The position numbers were made by a program, and so were the translations under genes. DNA of 64,000 nucleotides, from NCBI GenBank assembly GCA_020024615.1, contig JAHHTP010000003.1:19066-83065 (forward strand), written 5' to 3'. The notes below the pieces were generated by a model. The model did not search any database. It worked only from the letters and a program-made list of their open reading frames with translations, and was not told the origin of the DNA. Positions 8,770 to 17,825 of this stretch are shown here, piece by piece (position 1 is the stretch's first letter; each line of letters opens with the position of its first letter). The DNA comes from Oscillospiraceae bacterium. GTDB lineage: Bacteria; Bacillota; Clostridia; Oscillospirales; Ruminococcaceae.

Positions 8770-8799
8770 GATGTTCTCTCCCCACGCTGCCTTTTCTAA

Positions 8800-9777
8800 T
8801 CAGCCTTTATAATGACGGAATTTCTCCAATGCCTCTAAAATAGCAGCACAGTTTTCCATCGGAATCTCATAGTTTAATTCTACATTTAAAGATAAACCAC
8901 CCTGCGGCAGATATAGTGCCTCAACACATTCACCCACATGGTCAAATATTTCACTTCTAGTACCAAATGGGAACATCTGACGGTCAAGATCTAAGTTAAT
9001 CGGAATCAAATGCTCTTTACGACAGACTCTTACCAGATTATCCAGACCGTTTGCTCTAAACTGCGGGTTAATCATATCAACACCACACTCCTGCAAATCT
9101 GGCATAATCTCATGAATGCAACCATCGGTATGCATGTAAATTAAGGTGTTTGGATGTACTTTCTTAATCATGCCATACATTTCTTTATAGCATGGTTTCA
9201 AGTATTTTCTCCATCTATCTGCACCGATAGCCAAACCGGTCTGAATGCCCTGGTCATCACCAAATACAGCCATTTCGGAAAATCTATCCATAATCGACTC
9301 AATCTGAATCTTATTGTATTCCAGTACTTTAGAAACTAATGTTTCAATTTCCGGACCTTCTTCAGCAAACATGACCATCGCGTTTTCAAAACCAACCAGA
9401 TCTAATAAGCGCAGATACATAAATCCATGTGGAAGTCTGCCATCTCTATTCTGCGGAATCTGTAAATCGAATACCTGCTCTGGGTCAGAGATTGGGTGCT
9501 CAGTAACAATTGCTTCCATACCTTCGTCAACATTATCCCATACACAGCCCCACTCATCCACATGACGACCGACTCTGTAAGTGCCAGAAGCAATCAGTTT
9601 TGGGTCAGAATAGTCAACCTTATAGTTTTCACCGAAGAACTGTGGATACTGTTTTACTAAATACTCAATTTCTTTGCCATGATGAATCCACATAGCCGGC
9701 AAAACTGCTACAGTAGTTGGAATTACTTCTGGATACTCCAGACGCATAGCCTTTTTAAAATCAACATCACCAAACAT
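8800..9777 (-). CDS. URO-D family corrinoid methyltransferase-like protein
   Basis: A 325-residue TIM-barrel protein of the uroporphyrinogen-decarboxylase superfamily (MtaA/MtbA/CmuA relatives), cytosolic. It is not a heme enzyme by context: it sits with a corrinoid protein. The metal-site region reads YMHTDGCIHE, so the cysteine of the canonical H-x-C-G is aspartate, and no C-terminal cysteine ligand is seen. It may therefore act on the substrate side rather than methylate a thiol. The start at 9777 (MFGDVDF) is chosen because GAGGGG lies 8 bp upstream; the longer frame from 9807 has no ribosome site. Substrate unknown. Confidence 0.85.
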   Translation of the reverse strand: MFGDVDFKKAMRLEYPEVIPTTVAVLPAMWIHHGKEIEYLVKQYPQFFGENYKVDYSDPKLIASGTYRVGRHVDEWGCVWDNVDEGMEAIVTEHPISDPEQVFDLQIPQNRDGRLPHGFMYLRLLDLVGFENAMVMFAEEGPEIETLVSKVLEYNKIQIESIMDRFSEMAVFGDDQGIQTGLAIGADRWRKYLKPCYKEMYGMIKKVHPNTLIYMHTDGCIHEIMPDLQECGVDMINPQFRANGLDNLVRVCRKEHLIPINLDLDRQMFPFGTRSEIFDHVGECVEALYLPQGGLSLNVELNYEIPMENCAAILEALEKFRHYKG

Positions 9778-9792
9778 AAGAATTCCCCTCAC

Positions 9793-9813
9793 TAAGGCGA
9801 TTGTCACGCCTTA
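9793..9813 (-). promoter_or_regulatory. hairpin just upstream of the ribosome site
   Basis: TAAGGCG (9813-9807 on the minus strand) pairs with CGCCTTA (9799-9793), just before the GAGGGG of the next gene. No U-tract follows, so it may be an mRNA stabiliser or processing site rather than a terminator. An extended -10 TGCTATACT lies further upstream in the same 135-bp gap and may be an internal promoter. Confidence 0.4.
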
Positions 9814-9912
9814 TAATCTGTTTATATTGCCCACCTTTATATCGGCAGAATAACACTGTTATCAGTATAGCAGATTTTGGAAGTCATATCTTTACAAAAC
9901 TTGCTTTTTATC

Positions 9913-11040
9913 TTATTTGCCTGCGTTTTGTGCTTCGATTTTTGAGTTATATTCATCTACCATCTTTCCAACCAGGCGGATACGCTCAATATCACCGGTG
10001 GAAGAAATCTCATCCGAGATACCCAAAATCAAATGCGGTGCGAACATATCCAGAATCTTACGGACACAATCCTCTAAAACTTCAACTGGATAGATCGCGT
10101 CAAAGTAAACAGCCGGAATGCCGTCGAGTAGGTACATATTGTCGCCCAACGCCTCGTGCATCTCCTCCAGCGTAACATCGCCCTGCGGAACTGGGGTAAT
10201 TGCCTCAACACCATCCAGACCCGTTTCCTGATAATACTCCATCAATCCACGGTTGTCACCATCAAAATGAGAGCATATAAATTTTCCTGCTTTGTGCAAA
10301 CGCTCACATCTGAGTTTGTATTCTGGCAGAACATACTCCTCAAATAGAGACGGAGACAGCGTACCAGAGTGAATATTGTCACCGAAATTGATAATATGAA
10401 TTGGAGATTCATTGATAACATCAATCAGGCGGAAATGGCACTCACGCAGTGCGTCAAAATATTCTTCTACTGTTTCCGGATAGTCCATAATTGCATAAAT
10501 TGCCTGCTCAACACCCATTAAGTCAATATATAAACGCTGAACGGAAGTTCTTGGCATAAAGATCGTCGGCGCGCCTAAATCACCCCACTCTGCTTTTACT
10601 CTGTCAAATGTTTCCTGAGAAAATCCCCAGTTGGTATGCTGCTCAATATAGGTGTAAATTTTTAATTCTTCTTCACAGGTAACCCACTCTTTTGTAACAA
10701 GTTGTGCCCAGCTATTTGGAGAAACTTTGGATTGGTGCGTAACTGTGCCAATCGGTGTTTCAATGTAAGTTGTTGTGGTGTCACCTTGGGTTTCATGCCA
10801 GGTTTTTACGGTATCATCAAAAATTGGGTAGAAACAATCGTTATATTCGTACACACGAGCAGAACAACCAAGGTCTTTATACAGTTCAACCTTGCTCATA
10901 CCCTCATATCTGCCAGGCAGCTTGCCATCATCAAACATTTTATCATCAATCCAGCACTGAATTCTCGGCTGCCAAATTACTTTACCTCCTGCTCTGTCAA
11001 AGCAGACATCCTCATGCAATTTTGCAAAATTTGTATCCAT
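9913..11040 (-). CDS. URO-D family protein, first gene of corrinoid cluster 1
   Basis: A 375-residue URO-D superfamily protein, cytosolic. The barrel motifs SHFDGDNRG and ITPVPQGD are visible; the metal-site cysteine is replaced by aspartate (H-F-D-G), as in its neighbour but in contrast to 24820-25890. The start at 11040 (MDTNFAKLHED) is set by GGAGG 9 bp upstream; upstream extension is lysine/isoleucine-rich leader without a ribosome site. It is the promoter-proximal gene of the leftward cluster that ends with the corrinoid protein. Paralog of the 8800 gene at low identity. Confidence 0.85.
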   Translation of the reverse strand: MDTNFAKLHEDVCFDRAGGKVIWQPRIQCWIDDKMFDDGKLPGRYEGMSKVELYKDLGCSARVYEYNDCFYPIFDDTVKTWHETQGDTTTTYIETPIGTVTHQSKVSPNSWAQLVTKEWVTCEEELKIYTYIEQHTNWGFSQETFDRVKAEWGDLGAPTIFMPRTSVQRLYIDLMGVEQAIYAIMDYPETVEEYFDALRECHFRLIDVINESPIHIINFGDNIHSGTLSPSLFEEYVLPEYKLRCERLHKAGKFICSHFDGDNRGLMEYYQETGLDGVEAITPVPQGDVTLEEMHEALGDNMYLLDGIPAVYFDAIYPVEVLEDCVRKILDMFAPHLILGISDEISSTGDIERIRLVGKMVDEYNSKIEAQNAGK

Positions 11041-11168
11041 AATAAAATTCCTCCATTTTATAAAAATAGAAATATATATCTTAATTATAACAATACCCAA
11101 AGCTTTTTTCTTAACAATTCTTGCGATTCTTATAACCACACTCATTTTCAAATCGCATTTTTCTTTAC

Positions 11169-11197
11169 ATTATATAGCAAACTATTTTGGGAATCAA
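11169..11197 (-). promoter_or_regulatory. promoter of corrinoid cluster 1
   Basis: On the minus strand TTGATT (11197-11192) and TATAAT (11174-11169) are 17 bp apart. This gives a leader of about 120 nt before the start at 11040. Confidence 0.7.
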
Positions 11198-11242
11198 TCA
11201 TTTCAAAACAGATTGTTGAAAAAAGAATAGCAGTGGTCAATT

Positions 11243-11281
11243 TTCAAAAACAAAAGCGACAGAAATTTTCATTCCTGTCGC
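11243..11281 (-). terminator. terminator of the MATE gene
   Basis: GCGACAG (11281-11275) pairs with CTGTCGC (11262-11256) on the minus strand, followed by TTTTGTTTTTG. Confidence 0.85.
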
Positions 11282-11299
11282 CTATTCCATTTATTTCTT

Positions 11300-12679
11300 T
11301 TATTGTACCACGCTTTCTTTCTGCATTGCCGTTTGTTCCCGCTTTTTCAATATTTTCTTCGTCATGATCAAAAACAATGGAATTGAGAGCATCGGCCCCA
11401 AAACATCCGAAATCGGCTCAGCATAAAAAATCATAGAAGCATCCATAAACATCGGGATGATAAAAATTGCAATAAAATAAGCTGCTTTACGCCAGCAAGA
11501 CAGTGGCAGTGACATCTGTACCTGTCCCATTGCGGTAAATCCATCTACAATGGCATACTGCACACCCAGCGGAATCGCGGCAATCGTGCAGATTTTGATT
11601 GTCCGACAGGCTTGTGCATTCAAAACCGGGTCACTGGTAAACAGCGAAACAAACGCTGATCCTGCAACACGCGCCAATATAAATAAAATCACCGTGTATC
11701 CAACACACATTCCGATAATGTATTTCTGTGCCTTCATCACACGATCGGAACGGCAAGCACCATAATTATAACTTAATATGCTCTGTGTACCGCCGCTGAT
11801 ACCGCCAAGCGGCATGGTCAACACCAACATGAAGCTCTGCACAATGGTATTGCAGGTAATCAGTGCATCCCCCTGCGCACCACCATAATTTTGCAGCAAT
11901 GCATTCATCGCGATAATCATGACATTATCTGCTGCAATGATGATAAATGGAGTAAATCCAAGGCTAAGAACCTTGCCCATGATTTTTAAATTGTATCCAC
12001 CAAAGGAAATCGTAACCTGCGCTTTTTTCATCAAAAAGGTCAATACAAAAGTCGCACTGATTGCCTGACTAATCACTGTCGCCAACGCAGCGCCCTGCAC
12101 CCCCATATCAAATCCAAAAATAAATACCGGGTCTAAAATAATATTGCTGACCGCACCAATTACCACAGAAAACATACCAATTTTTGCATATCCCTGTGCT
12201 ATGATAAATTGATTCATACCGGTAGAGAGCAGCGCAAAAATACTTCCACTGACACAGATTGTAAAATATTTTTCTGCATACGGATAAGTAGCATCACTGG
12301 CTCCGAAAAAACGCAGCATGGATCCCTTTAATAATAAGGCAAGTACTGTAACCACTACAGCCACTACACACATCATAATCAAACAATTCGCCAGAATCTG
12401 TTTTGCCTTATCCGGTTTCTTCTCTCCAAGCGCAATTCCCATTAGCGGTGTACCGCCGATACCAATCAAAAATGAAAATGCGCCGATCATTGTAATAATC
12501 GGTCCGCAGATACCAACACCTGCCAAGGATATATCACCACACTGCGGAATATTGCCGACAAACATCCTATCCACAATACTATACAGCACACTGATAAACT
12601 GTGCAAGCATACTTGGAATCGCAATTCTGAAAACTAGACGGGAAATCTTATCTTTTCCCAGATCATTTTCCATAGCCAT
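11300..12679 (-). CDS. MATE family multidrug/toxin exporter
   Basis: A 459-residue, roughly 12-helix inner-membrane exporter of the MepA/NorM type, driven by a Na+ or H+ gradient. N-terminal MATE signatures are present (PSMLAQFISVLYSIVDRMFVG, with the repeat in the second half at about residue 240). GGGG lies about 10 bp before the ATG. It is a single gene with its own terminator. It is only distantly like the second MATE at 58907-60277. Substrate cannot be inferred. Confidence 0.92.
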   Translation of the reverse strand: MAMENDLGKDKISRLVFRIAIPSMLAQFISVLYSIVDRMFVGNIPQCGDISLAGVGICGPIITMIGAFSFLIGIGGTPLMGIALGEKKPDKAKQILANCLIMMCVVAVVVTVLALLLKGSMLRFFGASDATYPYAEKYFTICVSGSIFALLSTGMNQFIIAQGYAKIGMFSVVIGAVSNIILDPVFIFGFDMGVQGAALATVISQAISATFVLTFLMKKAQVTISFGGYNLKIMGKVLSLGFTPFIIIAADNVMIIAMNALLQNYGGAQGDALITCNTIVQSFMLVLTMPLGGISGGTQSILSYNYGACRSDRVMKAQKYIIGMCVGYTVILFILARVAGSAFVSLFTSDPVLNAQACRTIKICTIAAIPLGVQYAIVDGFTAMGQVQMSLPLSCWRKAAYFIAIFIIPMFMDASMIFYAEPISDVLGPMLSIPLFLIMTKKILKKREQTAMQKESVVQ

Positions 12680-12765
12680 AAATAAATGCCCCTTTTATCA
12701 AAATTTTTCCTTATCTATTGTACACCATCCTGACAAAAAGGTAAAGAGGTTCACCAGACAAAAAT

Positions 12766-13117
12766 TTAAAAAGAAAAAGACATTCCGATAACCATTACCG
12801 AATGTCTTCCTTTTTCTGATTCCGACTCACCCTATGATTTGTCACTCCGCAACGAGAACCAACCACAAAACACTTTCCTGCCACAGAAACGTATACGACC
12901 GATTAGGACAACCGGTTAGCGCGCATTTTCTGTTCTTCCTCCAAGTACACAATACCGAAAGAAGCCTGCCGACCCTGCGGCAGGAAACCGCTACAAATGG
13001 GTAACGGTCGGATTTGTGTAAAACTGTCTTCTACGAAACATCAAGCTCATCTTTTCCGCCAAATCGAGGGGGGTGATTCTTAAGAATCGACTCCTTTGCC
13101 GCCTCATAAAATACAGC
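12766..13117 (-). ncRNA. structured non-coding RNA of about 350 nt with terminator
   Basis: This 526-bp gap between genes has no credible ORF but contains its own promoter (13124-13153), a densely paired body and a terminator hairpin with U-tract (12766-12807). Helices I could pair, in plus coordinates: 13071-13079 with 12824-12832 (8 of 9, closing stem); 13014-13020 with 12946-12952; 13008-13011 with 12955-12958; 13001-13007 with 12988-12994; 12978-12984 with 12965-12971; 12927-12933 with 12883-12889; 12910-12916 with 12898-12904. The two hairpins inside the 13014/12952 stem make a three-way junction. RNase P, tmRNA and SRP signatures were not found. The raiA-motif RNA is a possible identity but I could not confirm it. 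Confidence 0.7.
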
Positions 13118-13123
13118 TTTATC

Positions 13124-13153
13124 ATTTTACAATTATCTATTCGAATAACACAA
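13124..13153 (-). promoter_or_regulatory. promoter of the structured RNA
   Basis: On the minus strand TTGTGT (13153-13148) and TAAAAT (13129-13124) are 18 bp apart, placing the RNA start near 13117. Confidence 0.5.
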
Positions 13154-13205
13154 TCAAAAAATGGGGGTCAAATGCACTTTTTTTGAAAATTTTTTATCTG
13201 TTGTT

Positions 13206-14180
13206 CTACGCACCAAATGACTGCGTCAAAAGAAGGATCAACATATAATATATCGAAAAATAAGCCACAAGCAACACAATGATTACCGCAAAATTAACGC
13301 CGCCTTTTGCAGTAAGTTCATTTAACAACTGTTCTCCACTCAGATTCTTGGATTTTATCTTTTTAATTCGTGACATTACATGTCCACGATAGATTCGATT
13401 GAACATAAAACCACTTACAAACATCAATACCATGCGCAGTAACGAACACACCAAATCCACATTGGAAATCATCGTGATATTCATAGCAAATGGCATGGTG
13501 ATGCCCATCATGTCAGCAGCATAGAACAATCCAAGAATAAATGCAGGGATTGACAATAATAACTGCGCAGCCAACAATAAAATACCTGTCCCGTATACCT
13601 TGCGGTAAATAAAGTACAGTCCGCCGAATAAAAATGCGGAAAAGTTCATTGCCATGACCCGCTGCTTCATCATCTTAAATCGGGTCAGAAAATAAAACGG
13701 ATTTTTTTTGATATACGCAGCCGCTTCTTTTACAGTAACCCCTTCTTCCAGCTCATCTTCTGGTTTAAGACCCTCCATCGGATTAAACATCATATTCGGC
13801 ATCGAAAATGGTGTGCCCGGAAACGGGGATTGCGCTTGGTTTGGCTGTCCCATATTCGCACGAGGGTCGTTTGGAATCTGCTCCTTTATTCCTTGCGGCA
13901 TTGGAGAACCGCAATTACTACAAAATCGGTTGGTCGGGGGATTGATATGTCCACATGTCAGACAAACAACACCTTCATTCTCTGCTTTCGGCTCAGCTTT
14001 TTTACTGCTTTCCCAGGATTTGCCGGCCTCATGCAGTTCGGTATGCACACACTGCTTTGTCTGCGCAACACACGCTTTATGATACGGCGCACCGCATTCC
14101 GGGCAAACTACAATTTCATCCTCGGCGGTAAACTCTTTGTGACAAATATCACAGACTTCACCCATCCATTTTTTGTCCAT
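13206..14180 (-). CDS. RING-like/zinc-ribbon membrane protein
   Basis: A 324-residue protein with three parts. Residues 1-45 form a prokaryotic RING-type cysteine cluster (CDICHKEF, CPECGAPYHKAC). Residues about 72-95 are a zinc ribbon (CLTCGH, then CSNCG). The C-terminal half has three to four membrane segments resembling DUF2628, with the family-like pattern MNFSAFLFGGLYFIYRK. The middle is a proline-rich linker. Function unknown; such proteins are inner-membrane with cytosolic zinc domains. A promoter lies at 14247-14275. It is transcribed alone, upstream of the structured RNA locus. Confidence 0.8.
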   Translation of the reverse strand: MDKKWMGEVCDICHKEFTAEDEIVVCPECGAPYHKACVAQTKQCVHTELHEAGKSWESSKKAEPKAENEGVVCLTCGHINPPTNRFCSNCGSPMPQGIKEQIPNDPRANMGQPNQAQSPFPGTPFSMPNMMFNPMEGLKPEDELEEGVTVKEAAAYIKKNPFYFLTRFKMMKQRVMAMNFSAFLFGGLYFIYRKVYGTGILLLAAQLLLSIPAFILGLFYAADMMGITMPFAMNITMISNVDLVCSLLRMVLMFVSGFMFNRIYRGHVMSRIKKIKSKNLSGEQLLNELTAKGGVNFAVIIVLLVAYFSIYYMLILLLTQSFGA

Positions 14181-14246
14181 TTGTACGCTCTCTTTCTATT
14201 CTTCGATCAAATAAAAGTTGATCTGATTTTCTCTGCTTTACAGTAT

Positions 14247-14275
14247 ATCATACCACATTATGACAGTCTTTTCAA
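14247..14275 (-). promoter_or_regulatory. promoter of the RING/zinc-ribbon gene
   Basis: On the minus strand TTGAAA (14275-14270) and TATGAT (14252-14247) are 17 bp apart. Confidence 0.6.
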
Positions 14276-14327
14276 CCTTCCTCTCATAAGATTCAAACAA
14301 TATTTACAACCGTTGACCTTATCCACA

Positions 14328-14363
14328 TCCAAAAAGCCGTACCCTTACAAAGAATACAGCTTT
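14328..14363 (-). terminator. terminator of the amidase gene
   Basis: AAAGCTGTA (14363-14355) pairs with TACGGCTTT (14341-14333) with one wobble pair, then TTGG. Confidence 0.65.
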
Positions 14364-14370
14364 CCCTTGT

Positions 14371-15099
14371 TTATTCCTTTTGCAGTGCCTGCAATACACC
14401 GGTGTAAATACAAAATGCGATTTTTTTGCAGTAATCTGCATCCACCAGTTTTGCTGCATCATCTGGATTGGATAAAAAACCACATTCACACAGCACTGCC
14501 GGACGGGTAGTATGATAAATGATATATACTTCTTTTCCCACCGGCTTAATTACCCGCGTATTGTCTACCTGGACATTTGCCGTAATCTGTGACTGAATGG
14601 ATGCGGCAATCTCCTGTGCAAGCGGGTGTGAACCATAAAACATCTGCGCCCCGTGTGAGGATGCCGCGGGATAATGATTCTGGTGGATAGATAACACAAG
14701 AGCGTGCTGTGTCTGCTCGAACAAAGCCAGTCGTGCCTTTAAGTCCTCTGTTTTCCGCGCAGCAGCTGACTTGCCATCACTGGATAAATCGGTATCGGTT
14801 TCTCGCGTCATAATCACCTGATAACCGGAAGCAGTAAACATACTTTTCAAACAACGCGCAATCTGAAGATTCACAACTTTTTCCTGCAATCCGGATTCGG
14901 AACAAGCACCTGGGTCAATCCCACCATGCCCAGGATCAAGAATAATCGTATCCACAACAGTAGGTGAAATGTCCGCCTGAACCGGCAGCTGTTCCTGCTG
15001 CAAACTTTGATAAAAAGCCATTCCCCAAAAAAGCACCGCAAAAATACCAAGCAGTGCAACAATGATTCGATAGTGCTTCTGCAACGACAAAAATTTCAT
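14371..15099 (-). CDS. cwlD: N-acetylmuramoyl-L-alanine amidase (CwlD-like)
   Basis: A 242-residue zinc amidase (Amidase_3) that cleaves the bond between N-acetylmuramic acid and the peptide stem. An N-terminal membrane anchor (about residues 12-33) places the catalytic domain outside the membrane. Zinc and catalytic residues are visible: H in DPGHGG, E in LQEKVV, H in LSIHQNH and E in LCECGF. CwlD makes muramic-delta-lactam in spore cortex, so the family suggests a spore-former or its relative. The start at 15099 is chosen because GGAAAGGAAG lies 5-7 bp upstream; the GTG/ATG at 15120/15117 lack a ribosome site. Role as CwlD rather than a vegetative amidase is inferred from size and architecture. 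Confidence 0.88.
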   Translation of the reverse strand: MKFLSLQKHYRIIVALLGIFAVLFWGMAFYQSLQQEQLPVQADISPTVVDTIILDPGHGGIDPGACSESGLQEKVVNLQIARCLKSMFTASGYQVIMTRETDTDLSSDGKSAAARKTEDLKARLALFEQTQHALVLSIHQNHYPAASSHGAQMFYGSHPLAQEIAASIQSQITANVQVDNTRVIKPVGKEVYIIYHTTRPAVLCECGFLSNPDDAAKLVDADYCKKIAFCIYTGVLQALQKE

Positions 15100-15196
15100 C
15101 GGCATCTTCCTTTCCATCACAATCTATGCTTATCTTCTCCCGTTTATGAATACGCCGATCTTTCCAAAAATATCCCAAATTTGATTGGATACTAAG

Positions 15197-15225
15197 AAAA
15201 GGACAGGCAATAAACCTGTCCTTTT
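15197..15225. terminator. bidirectional terminator-like hairpin
   Basis: A perfect 11-bp stem (15197-15207 with 15215-15225) has an A-run on one side and a T-run on the other. It ends the leftward metallophosphoesterase gene. Confidence 0.85.
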
Positions 15226-15231
15226 TCCTAT

Positions 15232-16224
15232 TTACAATAAATGTGTAACATCCACCATCTCATGCCGTACTGTGCTACTGCCATCATGATGAATTTGTAT
15301 CACTGTACCACCATTGCTTTCTGGTTCCCAGTAACAGCCCTTGCCGGTCTTGGTTGCATAGATTAGATTAACACCCTGATATTTGATCACCCAATTATTG
15401 GTATGATCATGTCCTGACACAATATTTTCAGTATGTCCCAGTTCTTTTACCACTGTAAACACACCGTCATCATATGGATAAGAACCAATCACCTCATGTC
15501 CAACACCATACGAATCCTTATACCCTTCCTTCCAACAGTCACCTTTCAAACTCTGTTCCATGGTAACGGTTTTGGGGTCAATATCCGATTGGAAAGCAGC
15601 TTCAAACGCCTCACGATACGCATAGATCGGAATGTGCATCAGCATACTACTGTGTTTGCATCCATCCTGCCGCAATGCCTCCACCTGATCTTTATACCAT
15701 GCAAGCTGTGCTTCGTTTAACTTATCATAAGCAAAAACAGTTGGCTCCCCGTTTTCATCCGGCAGATGTGTGCAGTTGTGCGAATCCACCATAAACAGTG
15801 CATGAACCGGCTTTCCGTCCTGCATAATAGCAATCACATAATTGCCATTACCCATTGTCGGGTCGCCATCCTCGTGGACAAAATATTGACCCTTGCGATA
15901 AATTTTCAGAATATCATCCAAAAATTCCATGCCATCCTGCTGGTCATGATTGCCCCAGGTCAACGCCCACGGAATCCGGTACTGCTCTATATATTTTGAA
16001 AATGCCGGGTATGCTTTCTTCTGATCTGCACTGCTGATATCACCGGTTACAGTAATCAGATCCGGTTTTACCCGCTCAATCAGTGTCTTTACCGTGTAAT
16101 TCATAATGGCATACGCATTGTCATATTTGGGGTCATTCTCATCCCACTGGCATTCGCATAACTGCACATCGGTCAGATTCAGAACCACAAAATCTTTGTT
16201 CTTTTCTTTTTGAAATGTAACCAT
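15232..16224 (-). CDS. calcineurin-like metallophosphoesterase
   Basis: A 330-residue predicted phosphoesterase with LTDVQL, VTGDIS, WGNHDQQ, HIPIY and GHDHTNN in the expected order. The architecture resembles the purple-acid/DCR2-like phosphatases. No signal peptide, so cytosolic. AAAAGGGGAA precedes the ATG. It stands alone between two terminators or spacers and is not related by operon to the other two metallophosphoesterases at 3645 and 33835. Substrate unknown. Confidence 0.88.
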   Translation of the reverse strand: MVTFQKEKNKDFVVLNLTDVQLCECQWDENDPKYDNAYAIMNYTVKTLIERVKPDLITVTGDISSADQKKAYPAFSKYIEQYRIPWALTWGNHDQQDGMEFLDDILKIYRKGQYFVHEDGDPTMGNGNYVIAIMQDGKPVHALFMVDSHNCTHLPDENGEPTVFAYDKLNEAQLAWYKDQVEALRQDGCKHSSMLMHIPIYAYREAFEAAFQSDIDPKTVTMEQSLKGDCWKEGYKDSYGVGHEVIGSYPYDDGVFTVVKELGHTENIVSGHDHTNNWVIKYQGVNLIYATKTGKGCYWEPESNGGTVIQIHHDGSSTVRHEMVDVTHLL

Positions 16225-16337
16225 ATTAAATTCCCCTTTTTCTGTTTAGAATCAAAAGACAAAAATCTTCTGCCTTGTATAAAATGATAAGGAAAAATCC
16301 GCTGTTAGGCGAACCCCTTCCCTTAAAATATCAATCC

Positions 16338-17756
16338 CTATTTGATATCATTTTCATCAAATGGATCTCCGCACTCCGGACAGAATTTCGGTGGATGGGT
16401 CGGGTCTTCCGGCTGCCAACCGCATTTGTCACAGGCATACTGTAAAGCTCCCGCCGGTTTCTTCGTACCGCACTGGGTGCAGAATTTTCCTTTATTGACA
16501 GTACCACAGGACGGACAGTTCCAGCCTTCATCTGCTGCCGGTTTCTTCGCACCACAGTTTGGACAGAAATTACCGGTTACCGTCGTACCACAGGCACACC
16601 GCCAGCTTCCAGCTGCCGGCTGAGGTGTCGGTTTCTTGCTGCCGCACTGCGGACAGAAATTTCCGGTTGCGGTTGAACCGCAGCTGCATTTCCAACTGTC
16701 TGCTACCGGAGCCTGCTGCATTTTTTGTTGCTGCATCTGCTGCTGACGCTGTTGATCCATTGCATAGAAATTCTGTGCATTCATACCGCCAGCATTCATC
16801 GCCATATTCATGCCCATAAAGCCCATTGTCGCACCAGCTGAGTTACCTGCTGCCTTCTTCATCGCATCTGCCTGGGCATCAACCAATGTAGCACCAGCCA
16901 TGCCAGGATCACGCAACATTGCGGTTCTCTGTGCCTGTTTGATCATCTCCGCATCTTCCGGCGGAAGTGTAACGGTCGAAAGTGCCACACTGACAACCTC
17001 AAGGCCACGGCTCTCGCCCCATTTCTTGGTAAGCTGCTCACGCATTGCAACTTCCAAATTGGCATTGTGAGCGATAATCTGATTCGGACGCAATTCCATA
17101 TCGGATAACTGAGCTAGTGCCGGCTGCAATGCGCTGACAAATTCCTCTTTCAGCTGAGGTTCGATTTCCTTACGCAGATATTCATCTACAATATTTCCAC
17201 ACACATTAGCATAGAACAGCAGTGGATTTTCAATACGATAGGAATATACACCTGCACAGCGCAAAGTAACATCGATATCAAGACCGATCTTGCTATCTAC
17301 CACACGGAACGGAATCGGATTTTTAGTACCGAATTTATTGTCGTGCAGTTCTTTGGTATTGAAGTAATAAACACGCTGATCTTTACCAGTATCACCACCA
17401 TAAGTAAAGCGTTTACCAATCTCTTTAAAGGTTTCCATGATACTACTACTCAAATCACCCACAAAAATAGTCGGTTCTGTCATACTATTGAAAGTATATT
17501 CGCCCGGCTCAGCACAGAACTCTACAACTCTGCCCTGCTCAACAATGATCATACACTGACCTTCAGCAACCGCAATTCCAGAACCATTTGAAATAACATT
17601 GTCACTTCCCTTGGTATTGGAAGATCTTCCAGAAACGCGTTTCTGACCTTTGGTCACCATAACATCTTTCGGCATAGAGTCGCAGTAGAAAAATTCTTTC
17701 CATTGATCTGCAAGCGTGCTGTTAATAGCACCTTTTATTGCTTTGATAAGTCCCAT
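16338..17756 (-). CDS. SPFH-domain protein with four C-terminal zinc ribbons
   Basis: A 472-residue protein of the YdjI-like (virion-core-like) SPFH group. Residues about 30-300 form the SPFH/Band-7 region; 305-345 is a low-complexity Met/Gly/Gln stretch; four CxxC-type ribbons follow (CSCGS...CPQCG, CACGT...CPNCG, CPSCG...CTQCG, CDKCG...CPECG). It has no signal peptide or clear membrane helix. In Bacillus, YdjI works with membrane-associated PspA-type systems; no such partner is seen here, which leaves the role open. GAAAGGAAAG gives the ribosome site and an extended -10 lies at 17817-17825. Confidence 0.87.
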   Translation of the reverse strand: MGLIKAIKGAINSTLADQWKEFFYCDSMPKDVMVTKGQKRVSGRSSNTKGSDNVISNGSGIAVAEGQCMIIVEQGRVVEFCAEPGEYTFNSMTEPTIFVGDLSSSIMETFKEIGKRFTYGGDTGKDQRVYYFNTKELHDNKFGTKNPIPFRVVDSKIGLDIDVTLRCAGVYSYRIENPLLFYANVCGNIVDEYLRKEIEPQLKEEFVSALQPALAQLSDMELRPNQIIAHNANLEVAMREQLTKKWGESRGLEVVSVALSTVTLPPEDAEMIKQAQRTAMLRDPGMAGATLVDAQADAMKKAAGNSAGATMGFMGMNMAMNAGGMNAQNFYAMDQQRQQQMQQQKMQQAPVADSWKCSCGSTATGNFCPQCGSKKPTPQPAAGSWRCACGTTVTGNFCPNCGAKKPAADEGWNCPSCGTVNKGKFCTQCGTKKPAGALQYACDKCGWQPEDPTHPPKFCPECGDPFDENDIK

Positions 17757-17816
17757 ATTACTTTCCTTTCTGCCACAAATAATTTATATTGATGCAGCTT
17801 TCGTAATGATAACTAT

Positions 17817-17825
17817 ATTATAGCA
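17817..17825 (-). promoter_or_regulatory. extended -10 promoter of the SPFH gene
   Basis: TGCTATAAT on the minus strand, about 60 bp upstream of the start. No clear -35. The rest of the 17757-18018 spacer is AT-rich without other recognisable sites apart from the terminator at its end. Confidence 0.45.

Noticed and set aside
8800..11040. Uroporphyrinogen decarboxylase for heme synthesis
   Set aside because: Gene context (corrinoid protein, MetH-activation-like protein) and repeated paralogs point to methyltransferase-type URO-D proteins.
10702..11367. 221-codon plus-strand ORF across the URO-D gene start and its upstream gap
   Set aside because: Overlaps a convincing gene, promoter and terminator on the minus strand; composition is not protein-like.
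12766..13117. RNase P RNA, tmRNA or SRP RNA as identity of the structured RNA
   Set aside because: The GAGGAAAGTCC core of RNase P RNA, the tmRNA tag frame and ends, and the SRP GNAR-loop context were not found.
13830..14510. 226-codon plus-strand ORF over the RING/zinc-ribbon and amidase genes
   Set aside because: Shadow frame of two well-supported genes; no ribosome site.
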